From NCBI RefSeq assembly GCF_014839805.1, contig NC_051117.1, positions 3,596,001 through 3,660,000 of the forward strand: a stretch of DNA of 64,000 nucleotides. The letters are read 5' to 3'. The position numbers were made by a program, and so were the translations under genes. Positions 13,151 to 22,572 of the stretch are shown here, piece after piece. Each line of letters begins with the position of its first letter. Position 1 is the stretch's first letter. This DNA comes from Manduca sexta. Its lineage: Eukaryota; Arthropoda; Insecta; Lepidoptera; Sphingidae. The notes beneath the pieces are model-generated. The model did no database searches. It saw nothing but the letters and a program-made list of their open reading frames with translations, and was not told the DNA's origin.

Positions 13151-14523
13151 AAAAAATCTGAACTTTGAATTAAAAGTAGTACTAATATTTCATGGTGGTG
13201 GAAATATGTCTACCTAAGTATTTGAAGTAGATATAACATTTCCTTAAAGGATAAACTTCGTCATTCGAACAAAACCTTATGCTAAAGTTAGTGTGTTACG
13301 TAATCTAGCCCACATTCATTGCATTAAAGAGTTATAATGGGTTGTAACCATAAACATTAATTTGTATTACAAATTAATGCATGGACACAACTATATGATG
13401 CGACAATGCCATACAATTCTATAAAGCATTGAAGGATTTAGAGTTCAAATTCAAATGACAAACTGTTTGAGTTTTATAGCAAAATTCCGGTAGTTAAGCA
13501 ATTGGGCCTCATAAATGTAAGTAATATCTAATATTATTATTTATTTATTAAACTAAATTATTATTTTATTTACTAGACTGCCCTTTCTTTTTTACTTATA
13601 TTTCTTGGTTGTCTGGAAAATATTGCCTAGAGCGCTAAGTCCGCCATTGGTACTTATTGTCTTTGTTAATTTAAAATTTATTTGTGTACGAAAATAGCGA
13701 ATAAATAATATCTAAAACAGATATCACAGTATTGGTCTAAAAAGGTATTGCGACGAGTAAATTTTGGACTTTCAGCACTAATAAAAAGATAGTTTACGCT
13801 GTTATTCTAAGACGTAATAGTACTCATCCAGATAGAGACCTAGTTATGGACACAGTTGGATATATCTCAGATCAAATATAAAATATAGTAATGTAGGTTT
13901 TGACCATAATAAGGAAAATACACACAATTAATATTTGAAACTTACAAAAAATGAACTAAAGGAAATCAAATGAATTGTGGAATGAAAATCGATTTAACAA
14001 ATAGATTTGGTAAAAAACAAATTAGACATTTGTTCGAACTGTTTAAGCTAAGATTAGTACGAAATAAAAGTAACGTATCCGGATGTCATTTGAATGAATT
14101 TTGAATTTGGAATCGAATGAGTCGCTCGTTCACGGTTGATTTAAATATAGAAGAATGATTTGGTGAATGAGCGGCTTTTGTCTCTTGGAGTTAATACTTT
14201 GAAGTAGGTAGATTTGTTCATGTCTTGTAAATAAAAAGGGACAAAAAGTATATTGGATCAATTTTCACACTATAATATTTCTCCGTTAGCTTAATATTTT
14301 CCAGACGTATGTCGGCTTTATTTTTTTTTATATGTTCGAAATTTAAACCCCCATTTTCAATATCTAAAGAGTATTTACGCAAGTCTAACATCTTTACATG
14401 TCAAATGAAATTATGAAACTGAGTGAAACATGTTCTAATAGAAGCTAATAAGTCGCCGAGAAACCAGCGATTAGCTTTGCAGCGCTAAATGCTCTAGTTT
14501 CTGAAAAACACTTTTCATCATAC
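13151..14523. other. No gene seen; presumed castor intron
   Basis: Uniformly AT-rich. The only notable item is one copy of the dispersed motif (TTTGAATTTGGAA at 14100). Confidence 0.4.
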
Positions 14524-14657
14524 CAGTGGCGAAGGGTGAAATTCTTGAAAGGTAATCGACAAAATGCCTTATATATAGCGGCCAATTTAACGGAATACAA
14601 ACGGAAATGAAATTTAAAGTCCGGCAGGAATAGAGTTGCATATACGCTTCGCCACTG
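14524..14657. mobile_element. hAT-type MITE, 134 bp, with 11-bp terminal inverted repeats
   Basis: The ends are CAGTGGCGAAG and CTTCGCCACTG, perfect inverted repeats. Flanks are CATCATAC on the left and CATCTTAC on the right, an 8-bp target duplication with one mismatch. CAGTG-type ends plus 8-bp duplications are the hallmark of the hAT superfamily. There is no transposase; a 71-residue ORF spanning it is incidental. Confidence 0.85.
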
Positions 14658-14719
14658 CATCTTACTATCTAAGGAGCGAATGGAGTGAAAAATATATATT
14701 TCAGATTATATAAATTTTA

Positions 14720-14970
14720 TCTTACTAATATAAATGCGAAAGTTTGTAGAAACGTTATGATGTTTGTTAGAATAGGGAGAAGAACTGAACTGATTTGGAT
14801 GAAATTTAGCACTTGGGTTGACCATCTCCTGAATTATATAAGTCTTTATCCCGATAATTTGCCAAAATAAAGGATATTTTTCGTCCGATTTTTAACTAGA
14901 TGGCGTTGGCGTTTTAAGGGCTTTTGTAATAGAAAAGGTTTTACGTTTGAAGCCGCGAGCAAAACCAAGT
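14720..14970 (+). mobile_element. Helitron-like non-autonomous element, divergent
   Basis: It starts TCTTACTAATATAAATGCGA followed by AAGTTTGT, a form I associate with Lepidopteran Helitron 5' ends. It includes GATGAAATTTAGCAC and TCTTTATCCCG, and ends GAAGCCGCGAGCAAAACCAAG. The terminal CTAG is degraded. Confidence 0.55.
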
Positions 14971-15097
14971 AAAGAATATAGTCGAAAAACAATGCATGTA
15001 GGTAGGTAGGTGCCTTTGAAGTTGTATAGTCCAAAATCAAATTAGTCTATTTTGTTCGTCGGTTTTATAGATTACAATTCATTATTTAATGACTTAC

Positions 15098-15161
15098 CGC
15101 TTGCCTGGAGCTTCCTTTCTTGTGAATCGTCACCATCCATTGATTGCTTTTGAAAGTAGCC
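15098..15161 (-). CDS. cas: castor coding exon 5 (last exon visible in the window)
   Basis: The acceptor is CCAACAG before 15161 and the donor is AAGCG|GTAAGTC at 15098. The exon is 64 bp, phase 0 in and phase 1 out. It encodes residues 420-440: Gly-Tyr-Phe-Gln-Lys-Gln-Ser-Met-Asp-Gly-Asp-Asp-Ser-Gln-Glu-Arg-Lys-Leu-Gln-Ala-Ser. Its strong splice sites and matching phase support it despite its shortness. No following exon was found on the minus strand between 15097 and 1. Confidence 0.75.
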
Positions 15162-18100
15162 CTGTTGGAAAAATATATATTATAAAATCTTGTGATACAA
15201 TATTCTTATTTTGAACCTAAGTATCGTTAATTTTAAGTTCCATTTCGAATGTCAACTTCGATTAAACAATTGTTCGCAATTTTACGGCAATGTTGTGACA
15301 CAATATTTTTATTTTGAACCTAAGTAGCGTTAAATTTAAGTTCTATTTCCAATGTCAAGCTTGATTAAACAATTGTTCGCAATTTGACGGTATTATTTAA
15401 TAGTTCGTCTAAAATCTAAATATATAACCATGAACAATTTCTATTTATATTTACGTATAACATGTGCAAATGTGAATATAACAAAAAAAAACAAGTATCA
15501 ATCAATTCTAGATGTTGTGCTCATTGACATTGGTATCAAAGTTAATTGACGCGAAATATTCATTAGAAAAACGACTATTTGAGAACATTTTATTTTAATA
15601 CGGATAAGTGGTTTTATAACCTTGTTGTTTTCTAGTACTTAATGTAATCACGCGCAGGTAGGTAACATAGTTTAGCAGATTTGGTGATACAAGTATATAA
15701 AAATACATCAGATATTGCTGTTTATTGTGGTAATATAAATTCTATAATAAGTGTAAATTTCGTTATTATTTATTATAAACATTTCTAGGTCAAACCCTTT
15801 TAGCTGTACATATTAGGTTTCAAGATCAAAGCAAGTGATGGTTTTTGGTAAAAAATCGTTTTTAGAGCAAGATTTTTGTATTTTTAGTATATTTAAAACT
15901 TTACTAATATATGAGTTTATTTTGTTAGAATGCGCTAATCTCAGGATCTATTAAACTGATTTTGATTTTGTTTCACTAATAGGAAGCTACATTACTCCTG
16001 AATACTATAAGCTACTTTTTATCCCGAAATTTTTTACACAGACGCAACCGCGAGCGAAAGTTAGTTAGGGATAAAATTAATAATAAAATCAATATCATAA
16101 AAAAATTTAATTGTCAAAACGAAACGTATTCCTTTGAAGGTTGTTTGACGTCACTGCACGTCAACAGGATACTCACTTGCATTTGTAAATGTGCCAAATC
16201 CTCCAAATTCTTTCTCATTATAATATTCTGTTGTTCGAACTCGGACACGCTGTTGCCTGCGCTGGAGGTCGTCGATTGTTCCTTGTAAAAAAATAACAAT
16301 CTATACGGATCTCGAATTTCTAAGAAAAACTAATTTTTATATCGTGAATTGTTGACGTGTATATACGTCAATGTTGCGCATACGTGTGATTACGTTTTTT
16401 ATATTTAAATGACGTGCGTCCAAAGTTTTATAAATAAATATATTTGCATATAATATGACCACAACTTAACAATTTTATTTTTATTTCGTATTTTATTAAG
16501 AGGAAAACTCAAACATTTCGTAAAGAATCTGAACAGGCTACAATATTGAATTTTAGACGGAAACCTTTAAATATTTCAAAGAATGTAGTTTGCATTAAAT
16601 TCTGGTCTTGAGATATGAATTTTCTATAAAACCTTATATTTTGCCGTAATTATCGAGCATTATATTTAAAATATTTGATCGATTCCTTGAAGATTATGAT
16701 TTAGTTAAATTCGCTCTTCCCAATTTCATTGGGTTAATAATTTTATGCCATTAAGTTTTCCTCATCGAGTTAACTGACAAAAAGGCTATTAATATAGAAT
16801 TAAAACAAAACTACCCAAACAAGATCTATATATATTAAACAAAGCCCCCTATTCTGTCTGTATGTTATTGATTTTCTCAAAATCTACTGAACGGATTTTT
16901 ATGAAATTTGATATGAAGATATTTAAAGATCTTGGAAAGGTTATAGGCTACTTTCTATCCCGGGAAAATATATAGCGGGGCTTTTATCCCGGAAAATTCC
17001 TTCACGCAGAAGCCGCGAGCAAAAGCTAGTAAAAAAACAATCATAATTTTTAAAAAGACTGAATAAGACGTCCTCAGAGAAAAGGCTTCTTTCACAATTT
17101 CTGAGTAAATGCTACTCGTCACACAAATTTATGAGCCGATCATATACAAATGTCACACTCGAATCTACGTTCCTAAATAAATGGAAATAAAATGAGTACT
17201 ATCTACATTACCTGTTTAATATAATGACAAATAAAATTCACCTGAAACTTGTGAAACAGGACCTTAGTACGACAAGATTAATCAAGTTGCTTACCTGTCC
17301 ATCCGTGTCTCTGGACACGCTGAGGTCTAGGGTCTGGTCTCCATCGTCGGAGCCGCTGCCATCTTCCTCTTGGGATCTGTTGAACAGCCTCATCGATTGT
17401 TGGTTGATTATTTGCAAAGCTCTTTGTCTGTAAAAAAAATATTGATTAAATTCCATAAAAAAAAAAACAATTTCATGAAAAAAAGGTTATACTCGCACTC
17501 ACGCGCAAACGATATTCTAAAGTAAAAACAGAAAATATTTTTTTTGGTGTCACTGATATGTTTTGTTTAAAAACATCAATGTATCTAAAGTATTTTAAAA
17601 TTCAAATCAATTATTTAATAATGTTCAACAAAACGTCTTTATGTTTTTTGTTTAACAACATTGTGAAGGACTTACCTCTGTGCTTCTAAATCGTTGTCAG
17701 GAGTTTTCGGTGGAGTAATGTTAGTTGATCCCTCGTCTTCTGTCGCCGACGAGGATCTTCGAAGACTTCTCTCAGTGCCATCCTCGATGGTAGAGTCGTG
17801 CCGTCTCTTCAGACTTAGTGGTAGCTGGGTGAACGGTTTGCCTGATGGAAAAAAATTGAGAGATTATAGACTACGCTATTTCTACACCCGAAGTTTAACT
17901 AACAACAAATTCATATCACTCCTTTATCCCCGGAGGGGGCGCTCACTTTTCGTCCTATGATGTGATGTTCGAGCCTCTTTCCCCCGAGGGGTAGGCAGAG
18001 ATGTAACCCTGGCACTCACTTTTCGCCCATGATAAGAGGCGAGCTTATGCCCACATCGGGCACAAATTCCTGACTCCGGACTGATATTGAGTAAACGACC

Positions 18101-19334
18101 AATAACTTTTCCCGAATCGGAATTTGAACCCGAGACATCAAAGCCGTGACATACCGCGCACGTAATACAATTACACCACCGAGACAGTGTACTTACATAA
18201 TATAGTATTCAAATACAAATTCAAAGTACGACAGTGTAAGGAAATACTTTATATGTAGACTTTGAATAAGTCAAAATCATTCAAATCTCCATTAGATGAA
18301 TTATATTATAAATACCATTACTTGATAGATGATACACGTGTGAAGAATGTTCAATCAGATACACAGCAAGACAGATTGTTAGTCTAAAACATAATTTAAA
18401 CGGCAATGACATTCAATAACAATATAAAATTACCTTGAAGTGCTTCCAGAGCTCTAATCTGTCCCGTGATAGCATCGGCCACTTCATTCGACGACAAACC
18501 GTAAATCCCAAGCAACTCTTTCATAGTATTCATGGCGTAGTCTCTTAATATTCTATTAGTAGTGTTACTTGTATCACCATTTTGAGGAGTATCAAGCTCC
18601 ATCGGCTCTTGGCCCTCTAACCTTTCATTAGAATTCATATCCCGACCTTTATCGTCATCGGATTCAGAATCCCTTCTCCTAGGAGGGGAATTCGTCTTAA
18701 TAAGCTGAGATATAGCAAAAGGATTTTTGGCACAAAATGATTTGTTTTGTAAATTGTTAAAGTTCAACATGGTTCTGTCGTTTTCTCCCTCCTGGTTCAT
18801 CTGCAGGCTGTGGATGTATGACCGTTGGAAGGTGTCCACCTTCTTATCTTCGGGTAACCTGTTTTGGTAATTTGATTCTATGTTTTCATTCGAATCTGTG
18901 CTTAATCTCCTGCTGAGGTCAACTGCGCCTCCTTTTAGGAGACTGAAGTTTTTAACGCCTATTTTTGGATAATCGTCCTTATCTTCCATTCTTTCTGGTG
19001 TTGTTCTATCGTTACCATTTACAGGGCTACCATTGTCTTCGTAGTTAGCACCGTTCGACTCGTCAGAAAAAGCTGATGCATTCGGAGCGCATCTGGGTTT
19101 GAAGTTTTTCCTCTTGTTCCTTTTTGGCATGTTGTAGTAGGGGGACATGTCGGTGCTGTGCTCCTCCTGATGGTCGCTAGCCTCAGGCCACGAGGCCGGG
19201 CCATGGTGAAGGTAGATGGGGTCCTCGGTGGCCGGCTGTAATCTCTCGTGGATAGATTCTTGATGCGCGGCCATCGCAGTAGTCATTGCAGTGTTTGGAC
19301 TCTTTCGAGGACCACAACCTGAAACGAGTCCGTC
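15098..19334 (-). CDS. cas: Castor/CASZ1-like zinc-finger transcription factor, N-terminal part (5 exons, incomplete at 3' end)
   Basis: Exons on the minus strand are 19334-18434, 17841-17676, 17427-17295, 16281-16177 and 15161-15098. All borders are GT/AG (acceptors CAG or AAG) and the phases chain without a break. Counted from the ATG at 19286 they encode 440 codons plus one base. Recognition rests on a block at residues 247-276, LRDYAMNTMKELLGIYG, which resembles from memory the N-terminal LRDYA..TM.E.LG.(F/Y)G block of human CASZ1. The rest is acidic, Ser/Asn-rich and probably disordered. A basic stretch KRNKRK (residues 55-60) could be a nuclear signal. VDLS (122-125) and LDLS (373-376) resemble CtBP-binding PxDLS motifs. 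Castor proteins are nuclear regulators; in Drosophila, cas acts in the temporal series of neuroblasts. The C2H2 finger exons are absent from the window. Identity is likely but rests mainly on one motif. Confidence 0.82.
15191..15390. repeat. Tandem duplication, about 103-bp unit, in castor intron 4
   Basis: Two adjacent copies begin with TGTGATACAATATT at 15191 and TGTGACACAATATTT at 15294. They share the order TTTTGAACCTAAGTA, AAGTTC, AATGTCAA and AACAATTGTTCGCAATTT. They differ at scattered positions, so the duplication is not recent. It lies about 30 bp from exon 5. Confidence 0.9.
15898..16064 (+). mobile_element. Helitron-like non-autonomous element, degraded, in castor intron 4
   Basis: It begins TTACTAATATATGAG, carries the family phrase GCGCTAATCTCAGGA shared with the array at 26147, contains TTTTTATCCCG and ends with CGCGAGCGAAAGTTAG. 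The terminal CTAG of better copies has mutated to TTAG. Confidence 0.55.
16177..16281 (-). CDS. cas: castor coding exon 4 (predicted short coiled coil)
   Basis: The acceptor is T-rich and ends ACAAG (AAG rather than CAG). The donor is ATGCAA|GTGAGT. The exon is exactly 35 codons in phase 0 at both ends, so skipping it would keep the reading frame. It encodes residues 385-419: a Ser/Thr-rich start followed by Phe-Glu-Gln-Gln-Asn-Ile-Ile-Met-Arg-Lys-Asn-Leu-Glu-Asp-Leu-Ala-His-Leu-Gln-Met-Gln. The spacing of Ile, Met, Leu and Leu suggests a short amphipathic or coiled-coil helix. Confidence 0.8.
16825..17029 (+). mobile_element. Helitron-like non-autonomous element in castor intron 3
   Basis: The 5' end is TCTATATATATT. 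The body includes CTTTCTATCCCGGGAAAATA, TAGCGGGGC and TTATCCCGGAAAA. The 3' end is AGCCGCGAGCAAAAGCTAG followed by T. A TC start, a GC-rich end region and a terminal CTAG/T fit Helitron ends. Close relatives lie at 6960-7157 and 39475-39625. Confidence 0.65.
17295..17427 (-). CDS. cas: castor coding exon 3 with LDLS motif
   Basis: The acceptor is a long T tract ending ACAG and the donor is GGACAG|GTAAGC. The exon enters with one base to complete Arg 340 and leaves in phase 0. It encodes residues 340-384: a short polar, Gln-rich helix-like segment (Gln-Arg-Ala-Leu-Gln-Ile-Ile-Asn-Gln-Gln), an acidic Ser/Gly/Asp stretch, then Thr-Leu-Asp-Leu-Ser-Val (372-377). The last part resembles a CtBP-type corepressor docking site. 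That function is inferred from the short motif only. Confidence 0.85.
17676..17841 (-). CDS. cas: castor coding exon 2
   Basis: The acceptor is TTTTTTTCCATCAG and the donor is CAGAG|GTAAGT. The exon enters in phase 1 and leaves with two bases of a codon. It encodes residues 285-339, beginning Gly-Lys-Pro-Phe-Thr-Gln-Leu-Pro. It contains a basic patch, Lys-Arg-Arg-His, then a Ser/Glu-rich stretch and the proline-directed Thr-Pro-Pro-Lys-Thr-Pro-Asp, a plausible phosphorylation site. No domain is recognised. A tRNA-type SINE sits about 70 bp upstream of this exon in the preceding intron. Confidence 0.85.
17910..18187 (-). mobile_element. tRNA-headed SINE (family A) in castor intron 1, with repeated tail segment
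   Basis: It is antisense to the + strand. The tRNA-like head is at the right end and includes a B-box-like GAATTTGAACCC on +. The body motifs GGTAGGCAGAG, CATCGGGCACAAAT, CTCCGGACTGATA and ACATACCGCGC are shared with copies at 7236, 22340 and 25703. The phrase CACTTTTCG(T/C)CC..ATGA occurs twice (about 17944 and 18018), so part of the tail is duplicated. Confidence 0.7.
18434..19334 (-). CDS. cas: castor coding exon 1 (contains predicted start and LRDYA block)
   Basis: The acceptor is a pyrimidine-rich tract ending TTCCCAG before 19334. The donor is CTTCAAG|GTAATT at 18434, leaving phase 1. In the main frame the exon is open from its first base (Asp-Gly-Leu-Val-Ser). When joined to the leader exon 20045-19964, the codon just before it is TAG. 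Translation should therefore begin inside this exon, at ATG 19286 (Met-Thr-Thr-Ala) or at ATG 19274, whose GCG-ATG-G context is stronger. The exon contributes residues 1-284, ending in the conserved LRDYA block. Serine, asparagine and acidic residues dominate. A different, coding upstream exon from another promoter cannot be excluded. Confidence 0.88.
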
Positions 19335-19980
19335 CTGGGAACAAATAAAGTACAAATTAGAACGCAGTTTTTTTTTTTAATAATTATTTTGCAAAAGCTA
19401 CTAATTGAACCACGTACAAGATGATAGTGTATATTCAGCCGCACTCTAGACATTCACAAATCGTACAAATATGTAAATATTATAGCAATATATTAAAAAC
19501 TGTACTATATTTATAAATACGACGTGCGAGCCGTGGACAGTTTATTTAACAACGTATAAACAATCAAAAAACTCAATACAATTTAAGTGTTATATCAAAA
19601 CAGTGATTCATTTTCGATATGAGCCGAAACAATGTGCGAGATACAATGGTCTTTGTCGACGGTGAGATTAGCTGAATGCTGCGGAATGTTTTCTGTTTAT
19701 ACTAACATATTGTATTGTTTTCGAAATTTAAAAATTAACCCGCCTTATTTTGTATTCGACCTTCTTGGAGACCGGTATTTATTGCTGGCCGGATATGTGA
19801 TTTGAAAAACATTCGATTAGGAATTAGAGAAAACTTTTGTATGTGTTCGATGTGTCATTTTTTACACTAACAAATTGCCGTTAGAAATAAATTAGATATT
19901 AATTTGAATACAGCTATTAAAATTAATATAACAAGCGATATACAGTTAGGTCAGTCACTTTACCTAGGAAGAAACTTCAT
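19283..19980 (-). other. Upstream ORF overlapping the castor start (spliced, 22 codons)
   Basis: It begins at ATG 19980 in the leader exon, crosses the junction 19964/19334 and reads 22 codons (Met-Lys-Phe-Leu-Pro-Arg-Thr-Asp and onward). It ends with TGA at 19285-19283. That stop overlaps the predicted castor ATG (19286-19284) in the sequence ATGA. The start context is weak (TCC before ATG). Such an arrangement usually lowers translation of the main frame through leaky scanning or reinitiation. Existence depends on the leader exon being real. Confidence 0.4.
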
Positions 19981-20045
19981 GGATCCATCATTTCTTAAAT
20001 CTTCTAATAAATATTTTAATCAGTCTTCGTGATCAGCCAAAGCAT
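19964..20045 (-). other. cas: castor 5' leader (non-coding) exon
   Basis: The 82-bp exon follows a T-rich acceptor ending GTTACAG and ends CCTAG|GTAAAG. Joined to 19334 it puts an in-frame TAG directly before the castor frame, so it is leader rather than coding. It carries several upstream ATGs: one at its first base (9 codons), ATG-ATG-GAT-CCA-TGA, and the ATG at 19980 that begins an upstream ORF running into coding exon 1. The exon was placed by splice signals and proximity only. RNA evidence would settle it. Confidence 0.5.
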
Positions 20046-21539
20046 CTGTAACAAAAAAATAACATACGTCAGAAGAAATCACCTCATAAAAGTAACGGGC
20101 AAACGAGTTTGTAACAAAATTGTGTAAAATTACATATTATCGGATATATACGCGGCGTATCGTGGTCTAGTCTCATTAATTCTATATTATTATAACAAAA
20201 TTACTTTTATAATAAAACGTATGCTAAATACACGTTCAACGAGAACAAGTATGCTTAAAAACTAAAAAAGCGAGTCACGGAACGCCGCCTTCCAAATTCA
20301 AAAATTTCGCGTTACCACAAACATTCCGTTTTCACTAAATTACGCAATACGGTAATTTAAAAATAATGATAGTCAAAAAGAACACGCATCGATCATGCCG
20401 GTATGATATTAATTATATTCAACATATTAGATCTATTTTCGAGAAAACGAGATTGCTGCGAGGCGTGTGTAAAAAACGTGTATTCATGACGAAATTGGTA
20501 CGGTTTGGTGTACAATTACTTATTAAAAGCTAATACAAAACGGCCTTCGCGCGCGGGTCAGTTATTGGGCTATCGCTAGCATGAAATGGAACGTCGATTA
20601 TTGTTTTAAAACAAAAAAAGCGCCTTTGCTGTTGTATTGCAATACCTAGACATTACTTAGGAGTTAAGATTAAATGTTCTTAATTTAATTTTAGGATACC
20701 TAATTTGATCATTTTGATCAGTATCAGATTTAAATCCTTTTTAATGTTATCAAGTTGGTATTTAGCATTGACCTATTTTGAGAAGATTTACATGTAGAAA
20801 TACGATTGTTAACGGCAATGTTTATAGTTCAAGTTTCAATGATTTTATGTACGTATAGCGAGGAAGTTGCTTAATTTGTGTTCTTACAAAACATATTCTT
20901 TACGGTATTTTTCGAAATTGATCCCTCATTATCTTGTCAAGGTGGAAATTAATCTTAAATTACAACCAATTTATAAACATAAAAATTGTACGAAGGTTTC
21001 TTTATCTAATGTTAAAACAGCAAAAATATTTTTATTTAGAACCCAAGAAGTATATGTAAAAAGTTTGGTAAAATAAGTTAACGTATTCTAAATTCAAACT
21101 TTTTTCTTTATTTTATACAACGCGTTCTTAATTCAAAAATATTTTCAGACTAAATAAAATCATTTAAAGTATATATCATAACTGAACAGACATTATATGA
21201 ATGGCTTAAAATATATATCATACATAAAAAATATTCGCAAAAAATGTCATCTTAGAAAACATTTTTTGTCTCAACTTTTCAGCGTTGAATATTTTCGGTC
21301 ATCCGGTTTGTCTCCGGTTTTTAAATTAAAGTGAATGATCTAATAACACGAACACATGTCCGTGTGTCCGTGTTTGAGTGAAACAGCAAAAAAATCTGCT
21401 TTGTACATTACAATTTGAATATCGAATCGTGGCGATACGGTACATGCGTGTAGTAATATGATTGACATGTTTTTGTCGCGTTTACACAAATTTATTTTGG
21501 TGGCTGTATGTTGATGTCTCGTGGTAAGATTATTTTTTT
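20046..21539. other. No gene seen; region upstream of castor leader exon
   Basis: AT-rich with a short CG-rich patch at 20540-20560. It could contain a proximal castor promoter if the leader exon is the first exon after a short intron. No clear TATA/Inr pair on the minus strand was recognised. One dispersed motif is at 20290. Confidence 0.35.
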
Positions 21540-21625
21540 TTATACTATGGCATCTGATAGTAAGCGGAGTGGGTTCCAATAGAATGTCGACTGACGAGAA
21601 ATTGCCATTGCCTCATAGGAAAACA
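21540..21625 (+). repeat. Dispersed repeat family D, left part
   Basis: It contains ATACTATGGCATCTGATAGT, AAGCGGAGTGGGTTCCAATA and GAATGTCGACTGACGAGAAA, matching the first half of the copy at 43165. The right half is missing. Confidence 0.5.
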
Positions 21626-22339
21626 TACGGCTTACAATACAACATTCTGTCTAACTAAAATAAAGTAATATAATATAAAAATAAAGTTTTCACTATTAAA
21701 TTACACGTTTGTGGAGTGAATATTATAAGTAACTCAAAAATAACTACTATCAGAAAATAAGTTATAAAATTATTGAGATGAATATTTAACTGCTTTTTAG
21801 GGATTAAGGAATTAATATAAGATGTTTTCTTTATGCTGAATATATCAATATGATTGTATACACTAATATATAATATATATCCCTTTTTCTGTTTCCTCCA
21901 GGGTCTTGCAGTCGCTACGTCGTGAGATTTCATTATCCCATTCACAAGTCTCCCCCAATGTCAACAAAAAGAAACTGCTTACTGCGGGAAATATTAAAAA
22001 TGACAAGCAAAACCAGGTGCTAACAATAGTTTAATAGTGTTGTAAAGTATTAGAAGGATAAAACGTACTTTTGCGTTGGTTCTAAGAAAACGTCTCGCGT
22101 GTCATTTTTTTACGTTCCATTATAATGTCATGTTTGGATTATTGATTATTGAATTTGACTTATGCATTTTAATGAAATGGAAAGAATTAACTTTGATATG
22201 TAATTTACGATGGGAATGTTTTGGTTTTGAAAGATCTTTAGATTTTAAGTGATTTAGAATATTGGATATATTTCGTGTTGATTTTATTTGTAATAGATAC
22301 GTACTCTTATATAGTAGAATAGTACTAAGCATTGTACAC

Positions 22340-22572
22340 ACACGCATGCCTTTTTCCTGAAGGGGGTAGGCAGAGACCCAACTGATGCACTCACTATTCG
22401 CCGTGTGTATATCACCCTACGACGTGATAGGGCGAGTCAACCCTATATAGGTCACAAATTACACATTCCTGATACTGAGTAAAAAAAACAAAATATCACT
22501 GCCCGACTCGGAATCGAACCCAAGACTTCAGCACTGCAGTTGTACCGTAGTACAACTACGTCACCAAGTTCA
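22340..22572 (-). mobile_element. tRNA-headed SINE, family A
   Basis: The antisense copy contains GGGGGTAGGCAGAGACCCAA, CTACGACGTGATAGGGCGAG, CCTGATACTGAGTA, GGAATCGAACCCAAGACTTC (reverse B box) and CTACGTCACCAAGTT at the head end. Confidence 0.75.

Noticed and set aside
14445..14660. 71-residue ORF on - covering a hAT MITE
   Set aside because: It is almost entirely the MITE sequence, and MITEs do not encode transposase.
1..15097. Search for Castor zinc-finger exons on the minus strand
   Set aside because: No Cys-His spaced pattern of the Castor type was found in any listed ORF or in the stretches I read. Very short exons could be missed.
15098..19334. Alternative identities for the main gene (Prospero, Basonuclin/Disco, other zinc-finger regulators)
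   Set aside because: None has an N-terminal LRDYA..TM.E.LG.YG block that I can recall, while CASZ1 does. The other shared features (basic stretch, DLS motifs) are not discriminating.
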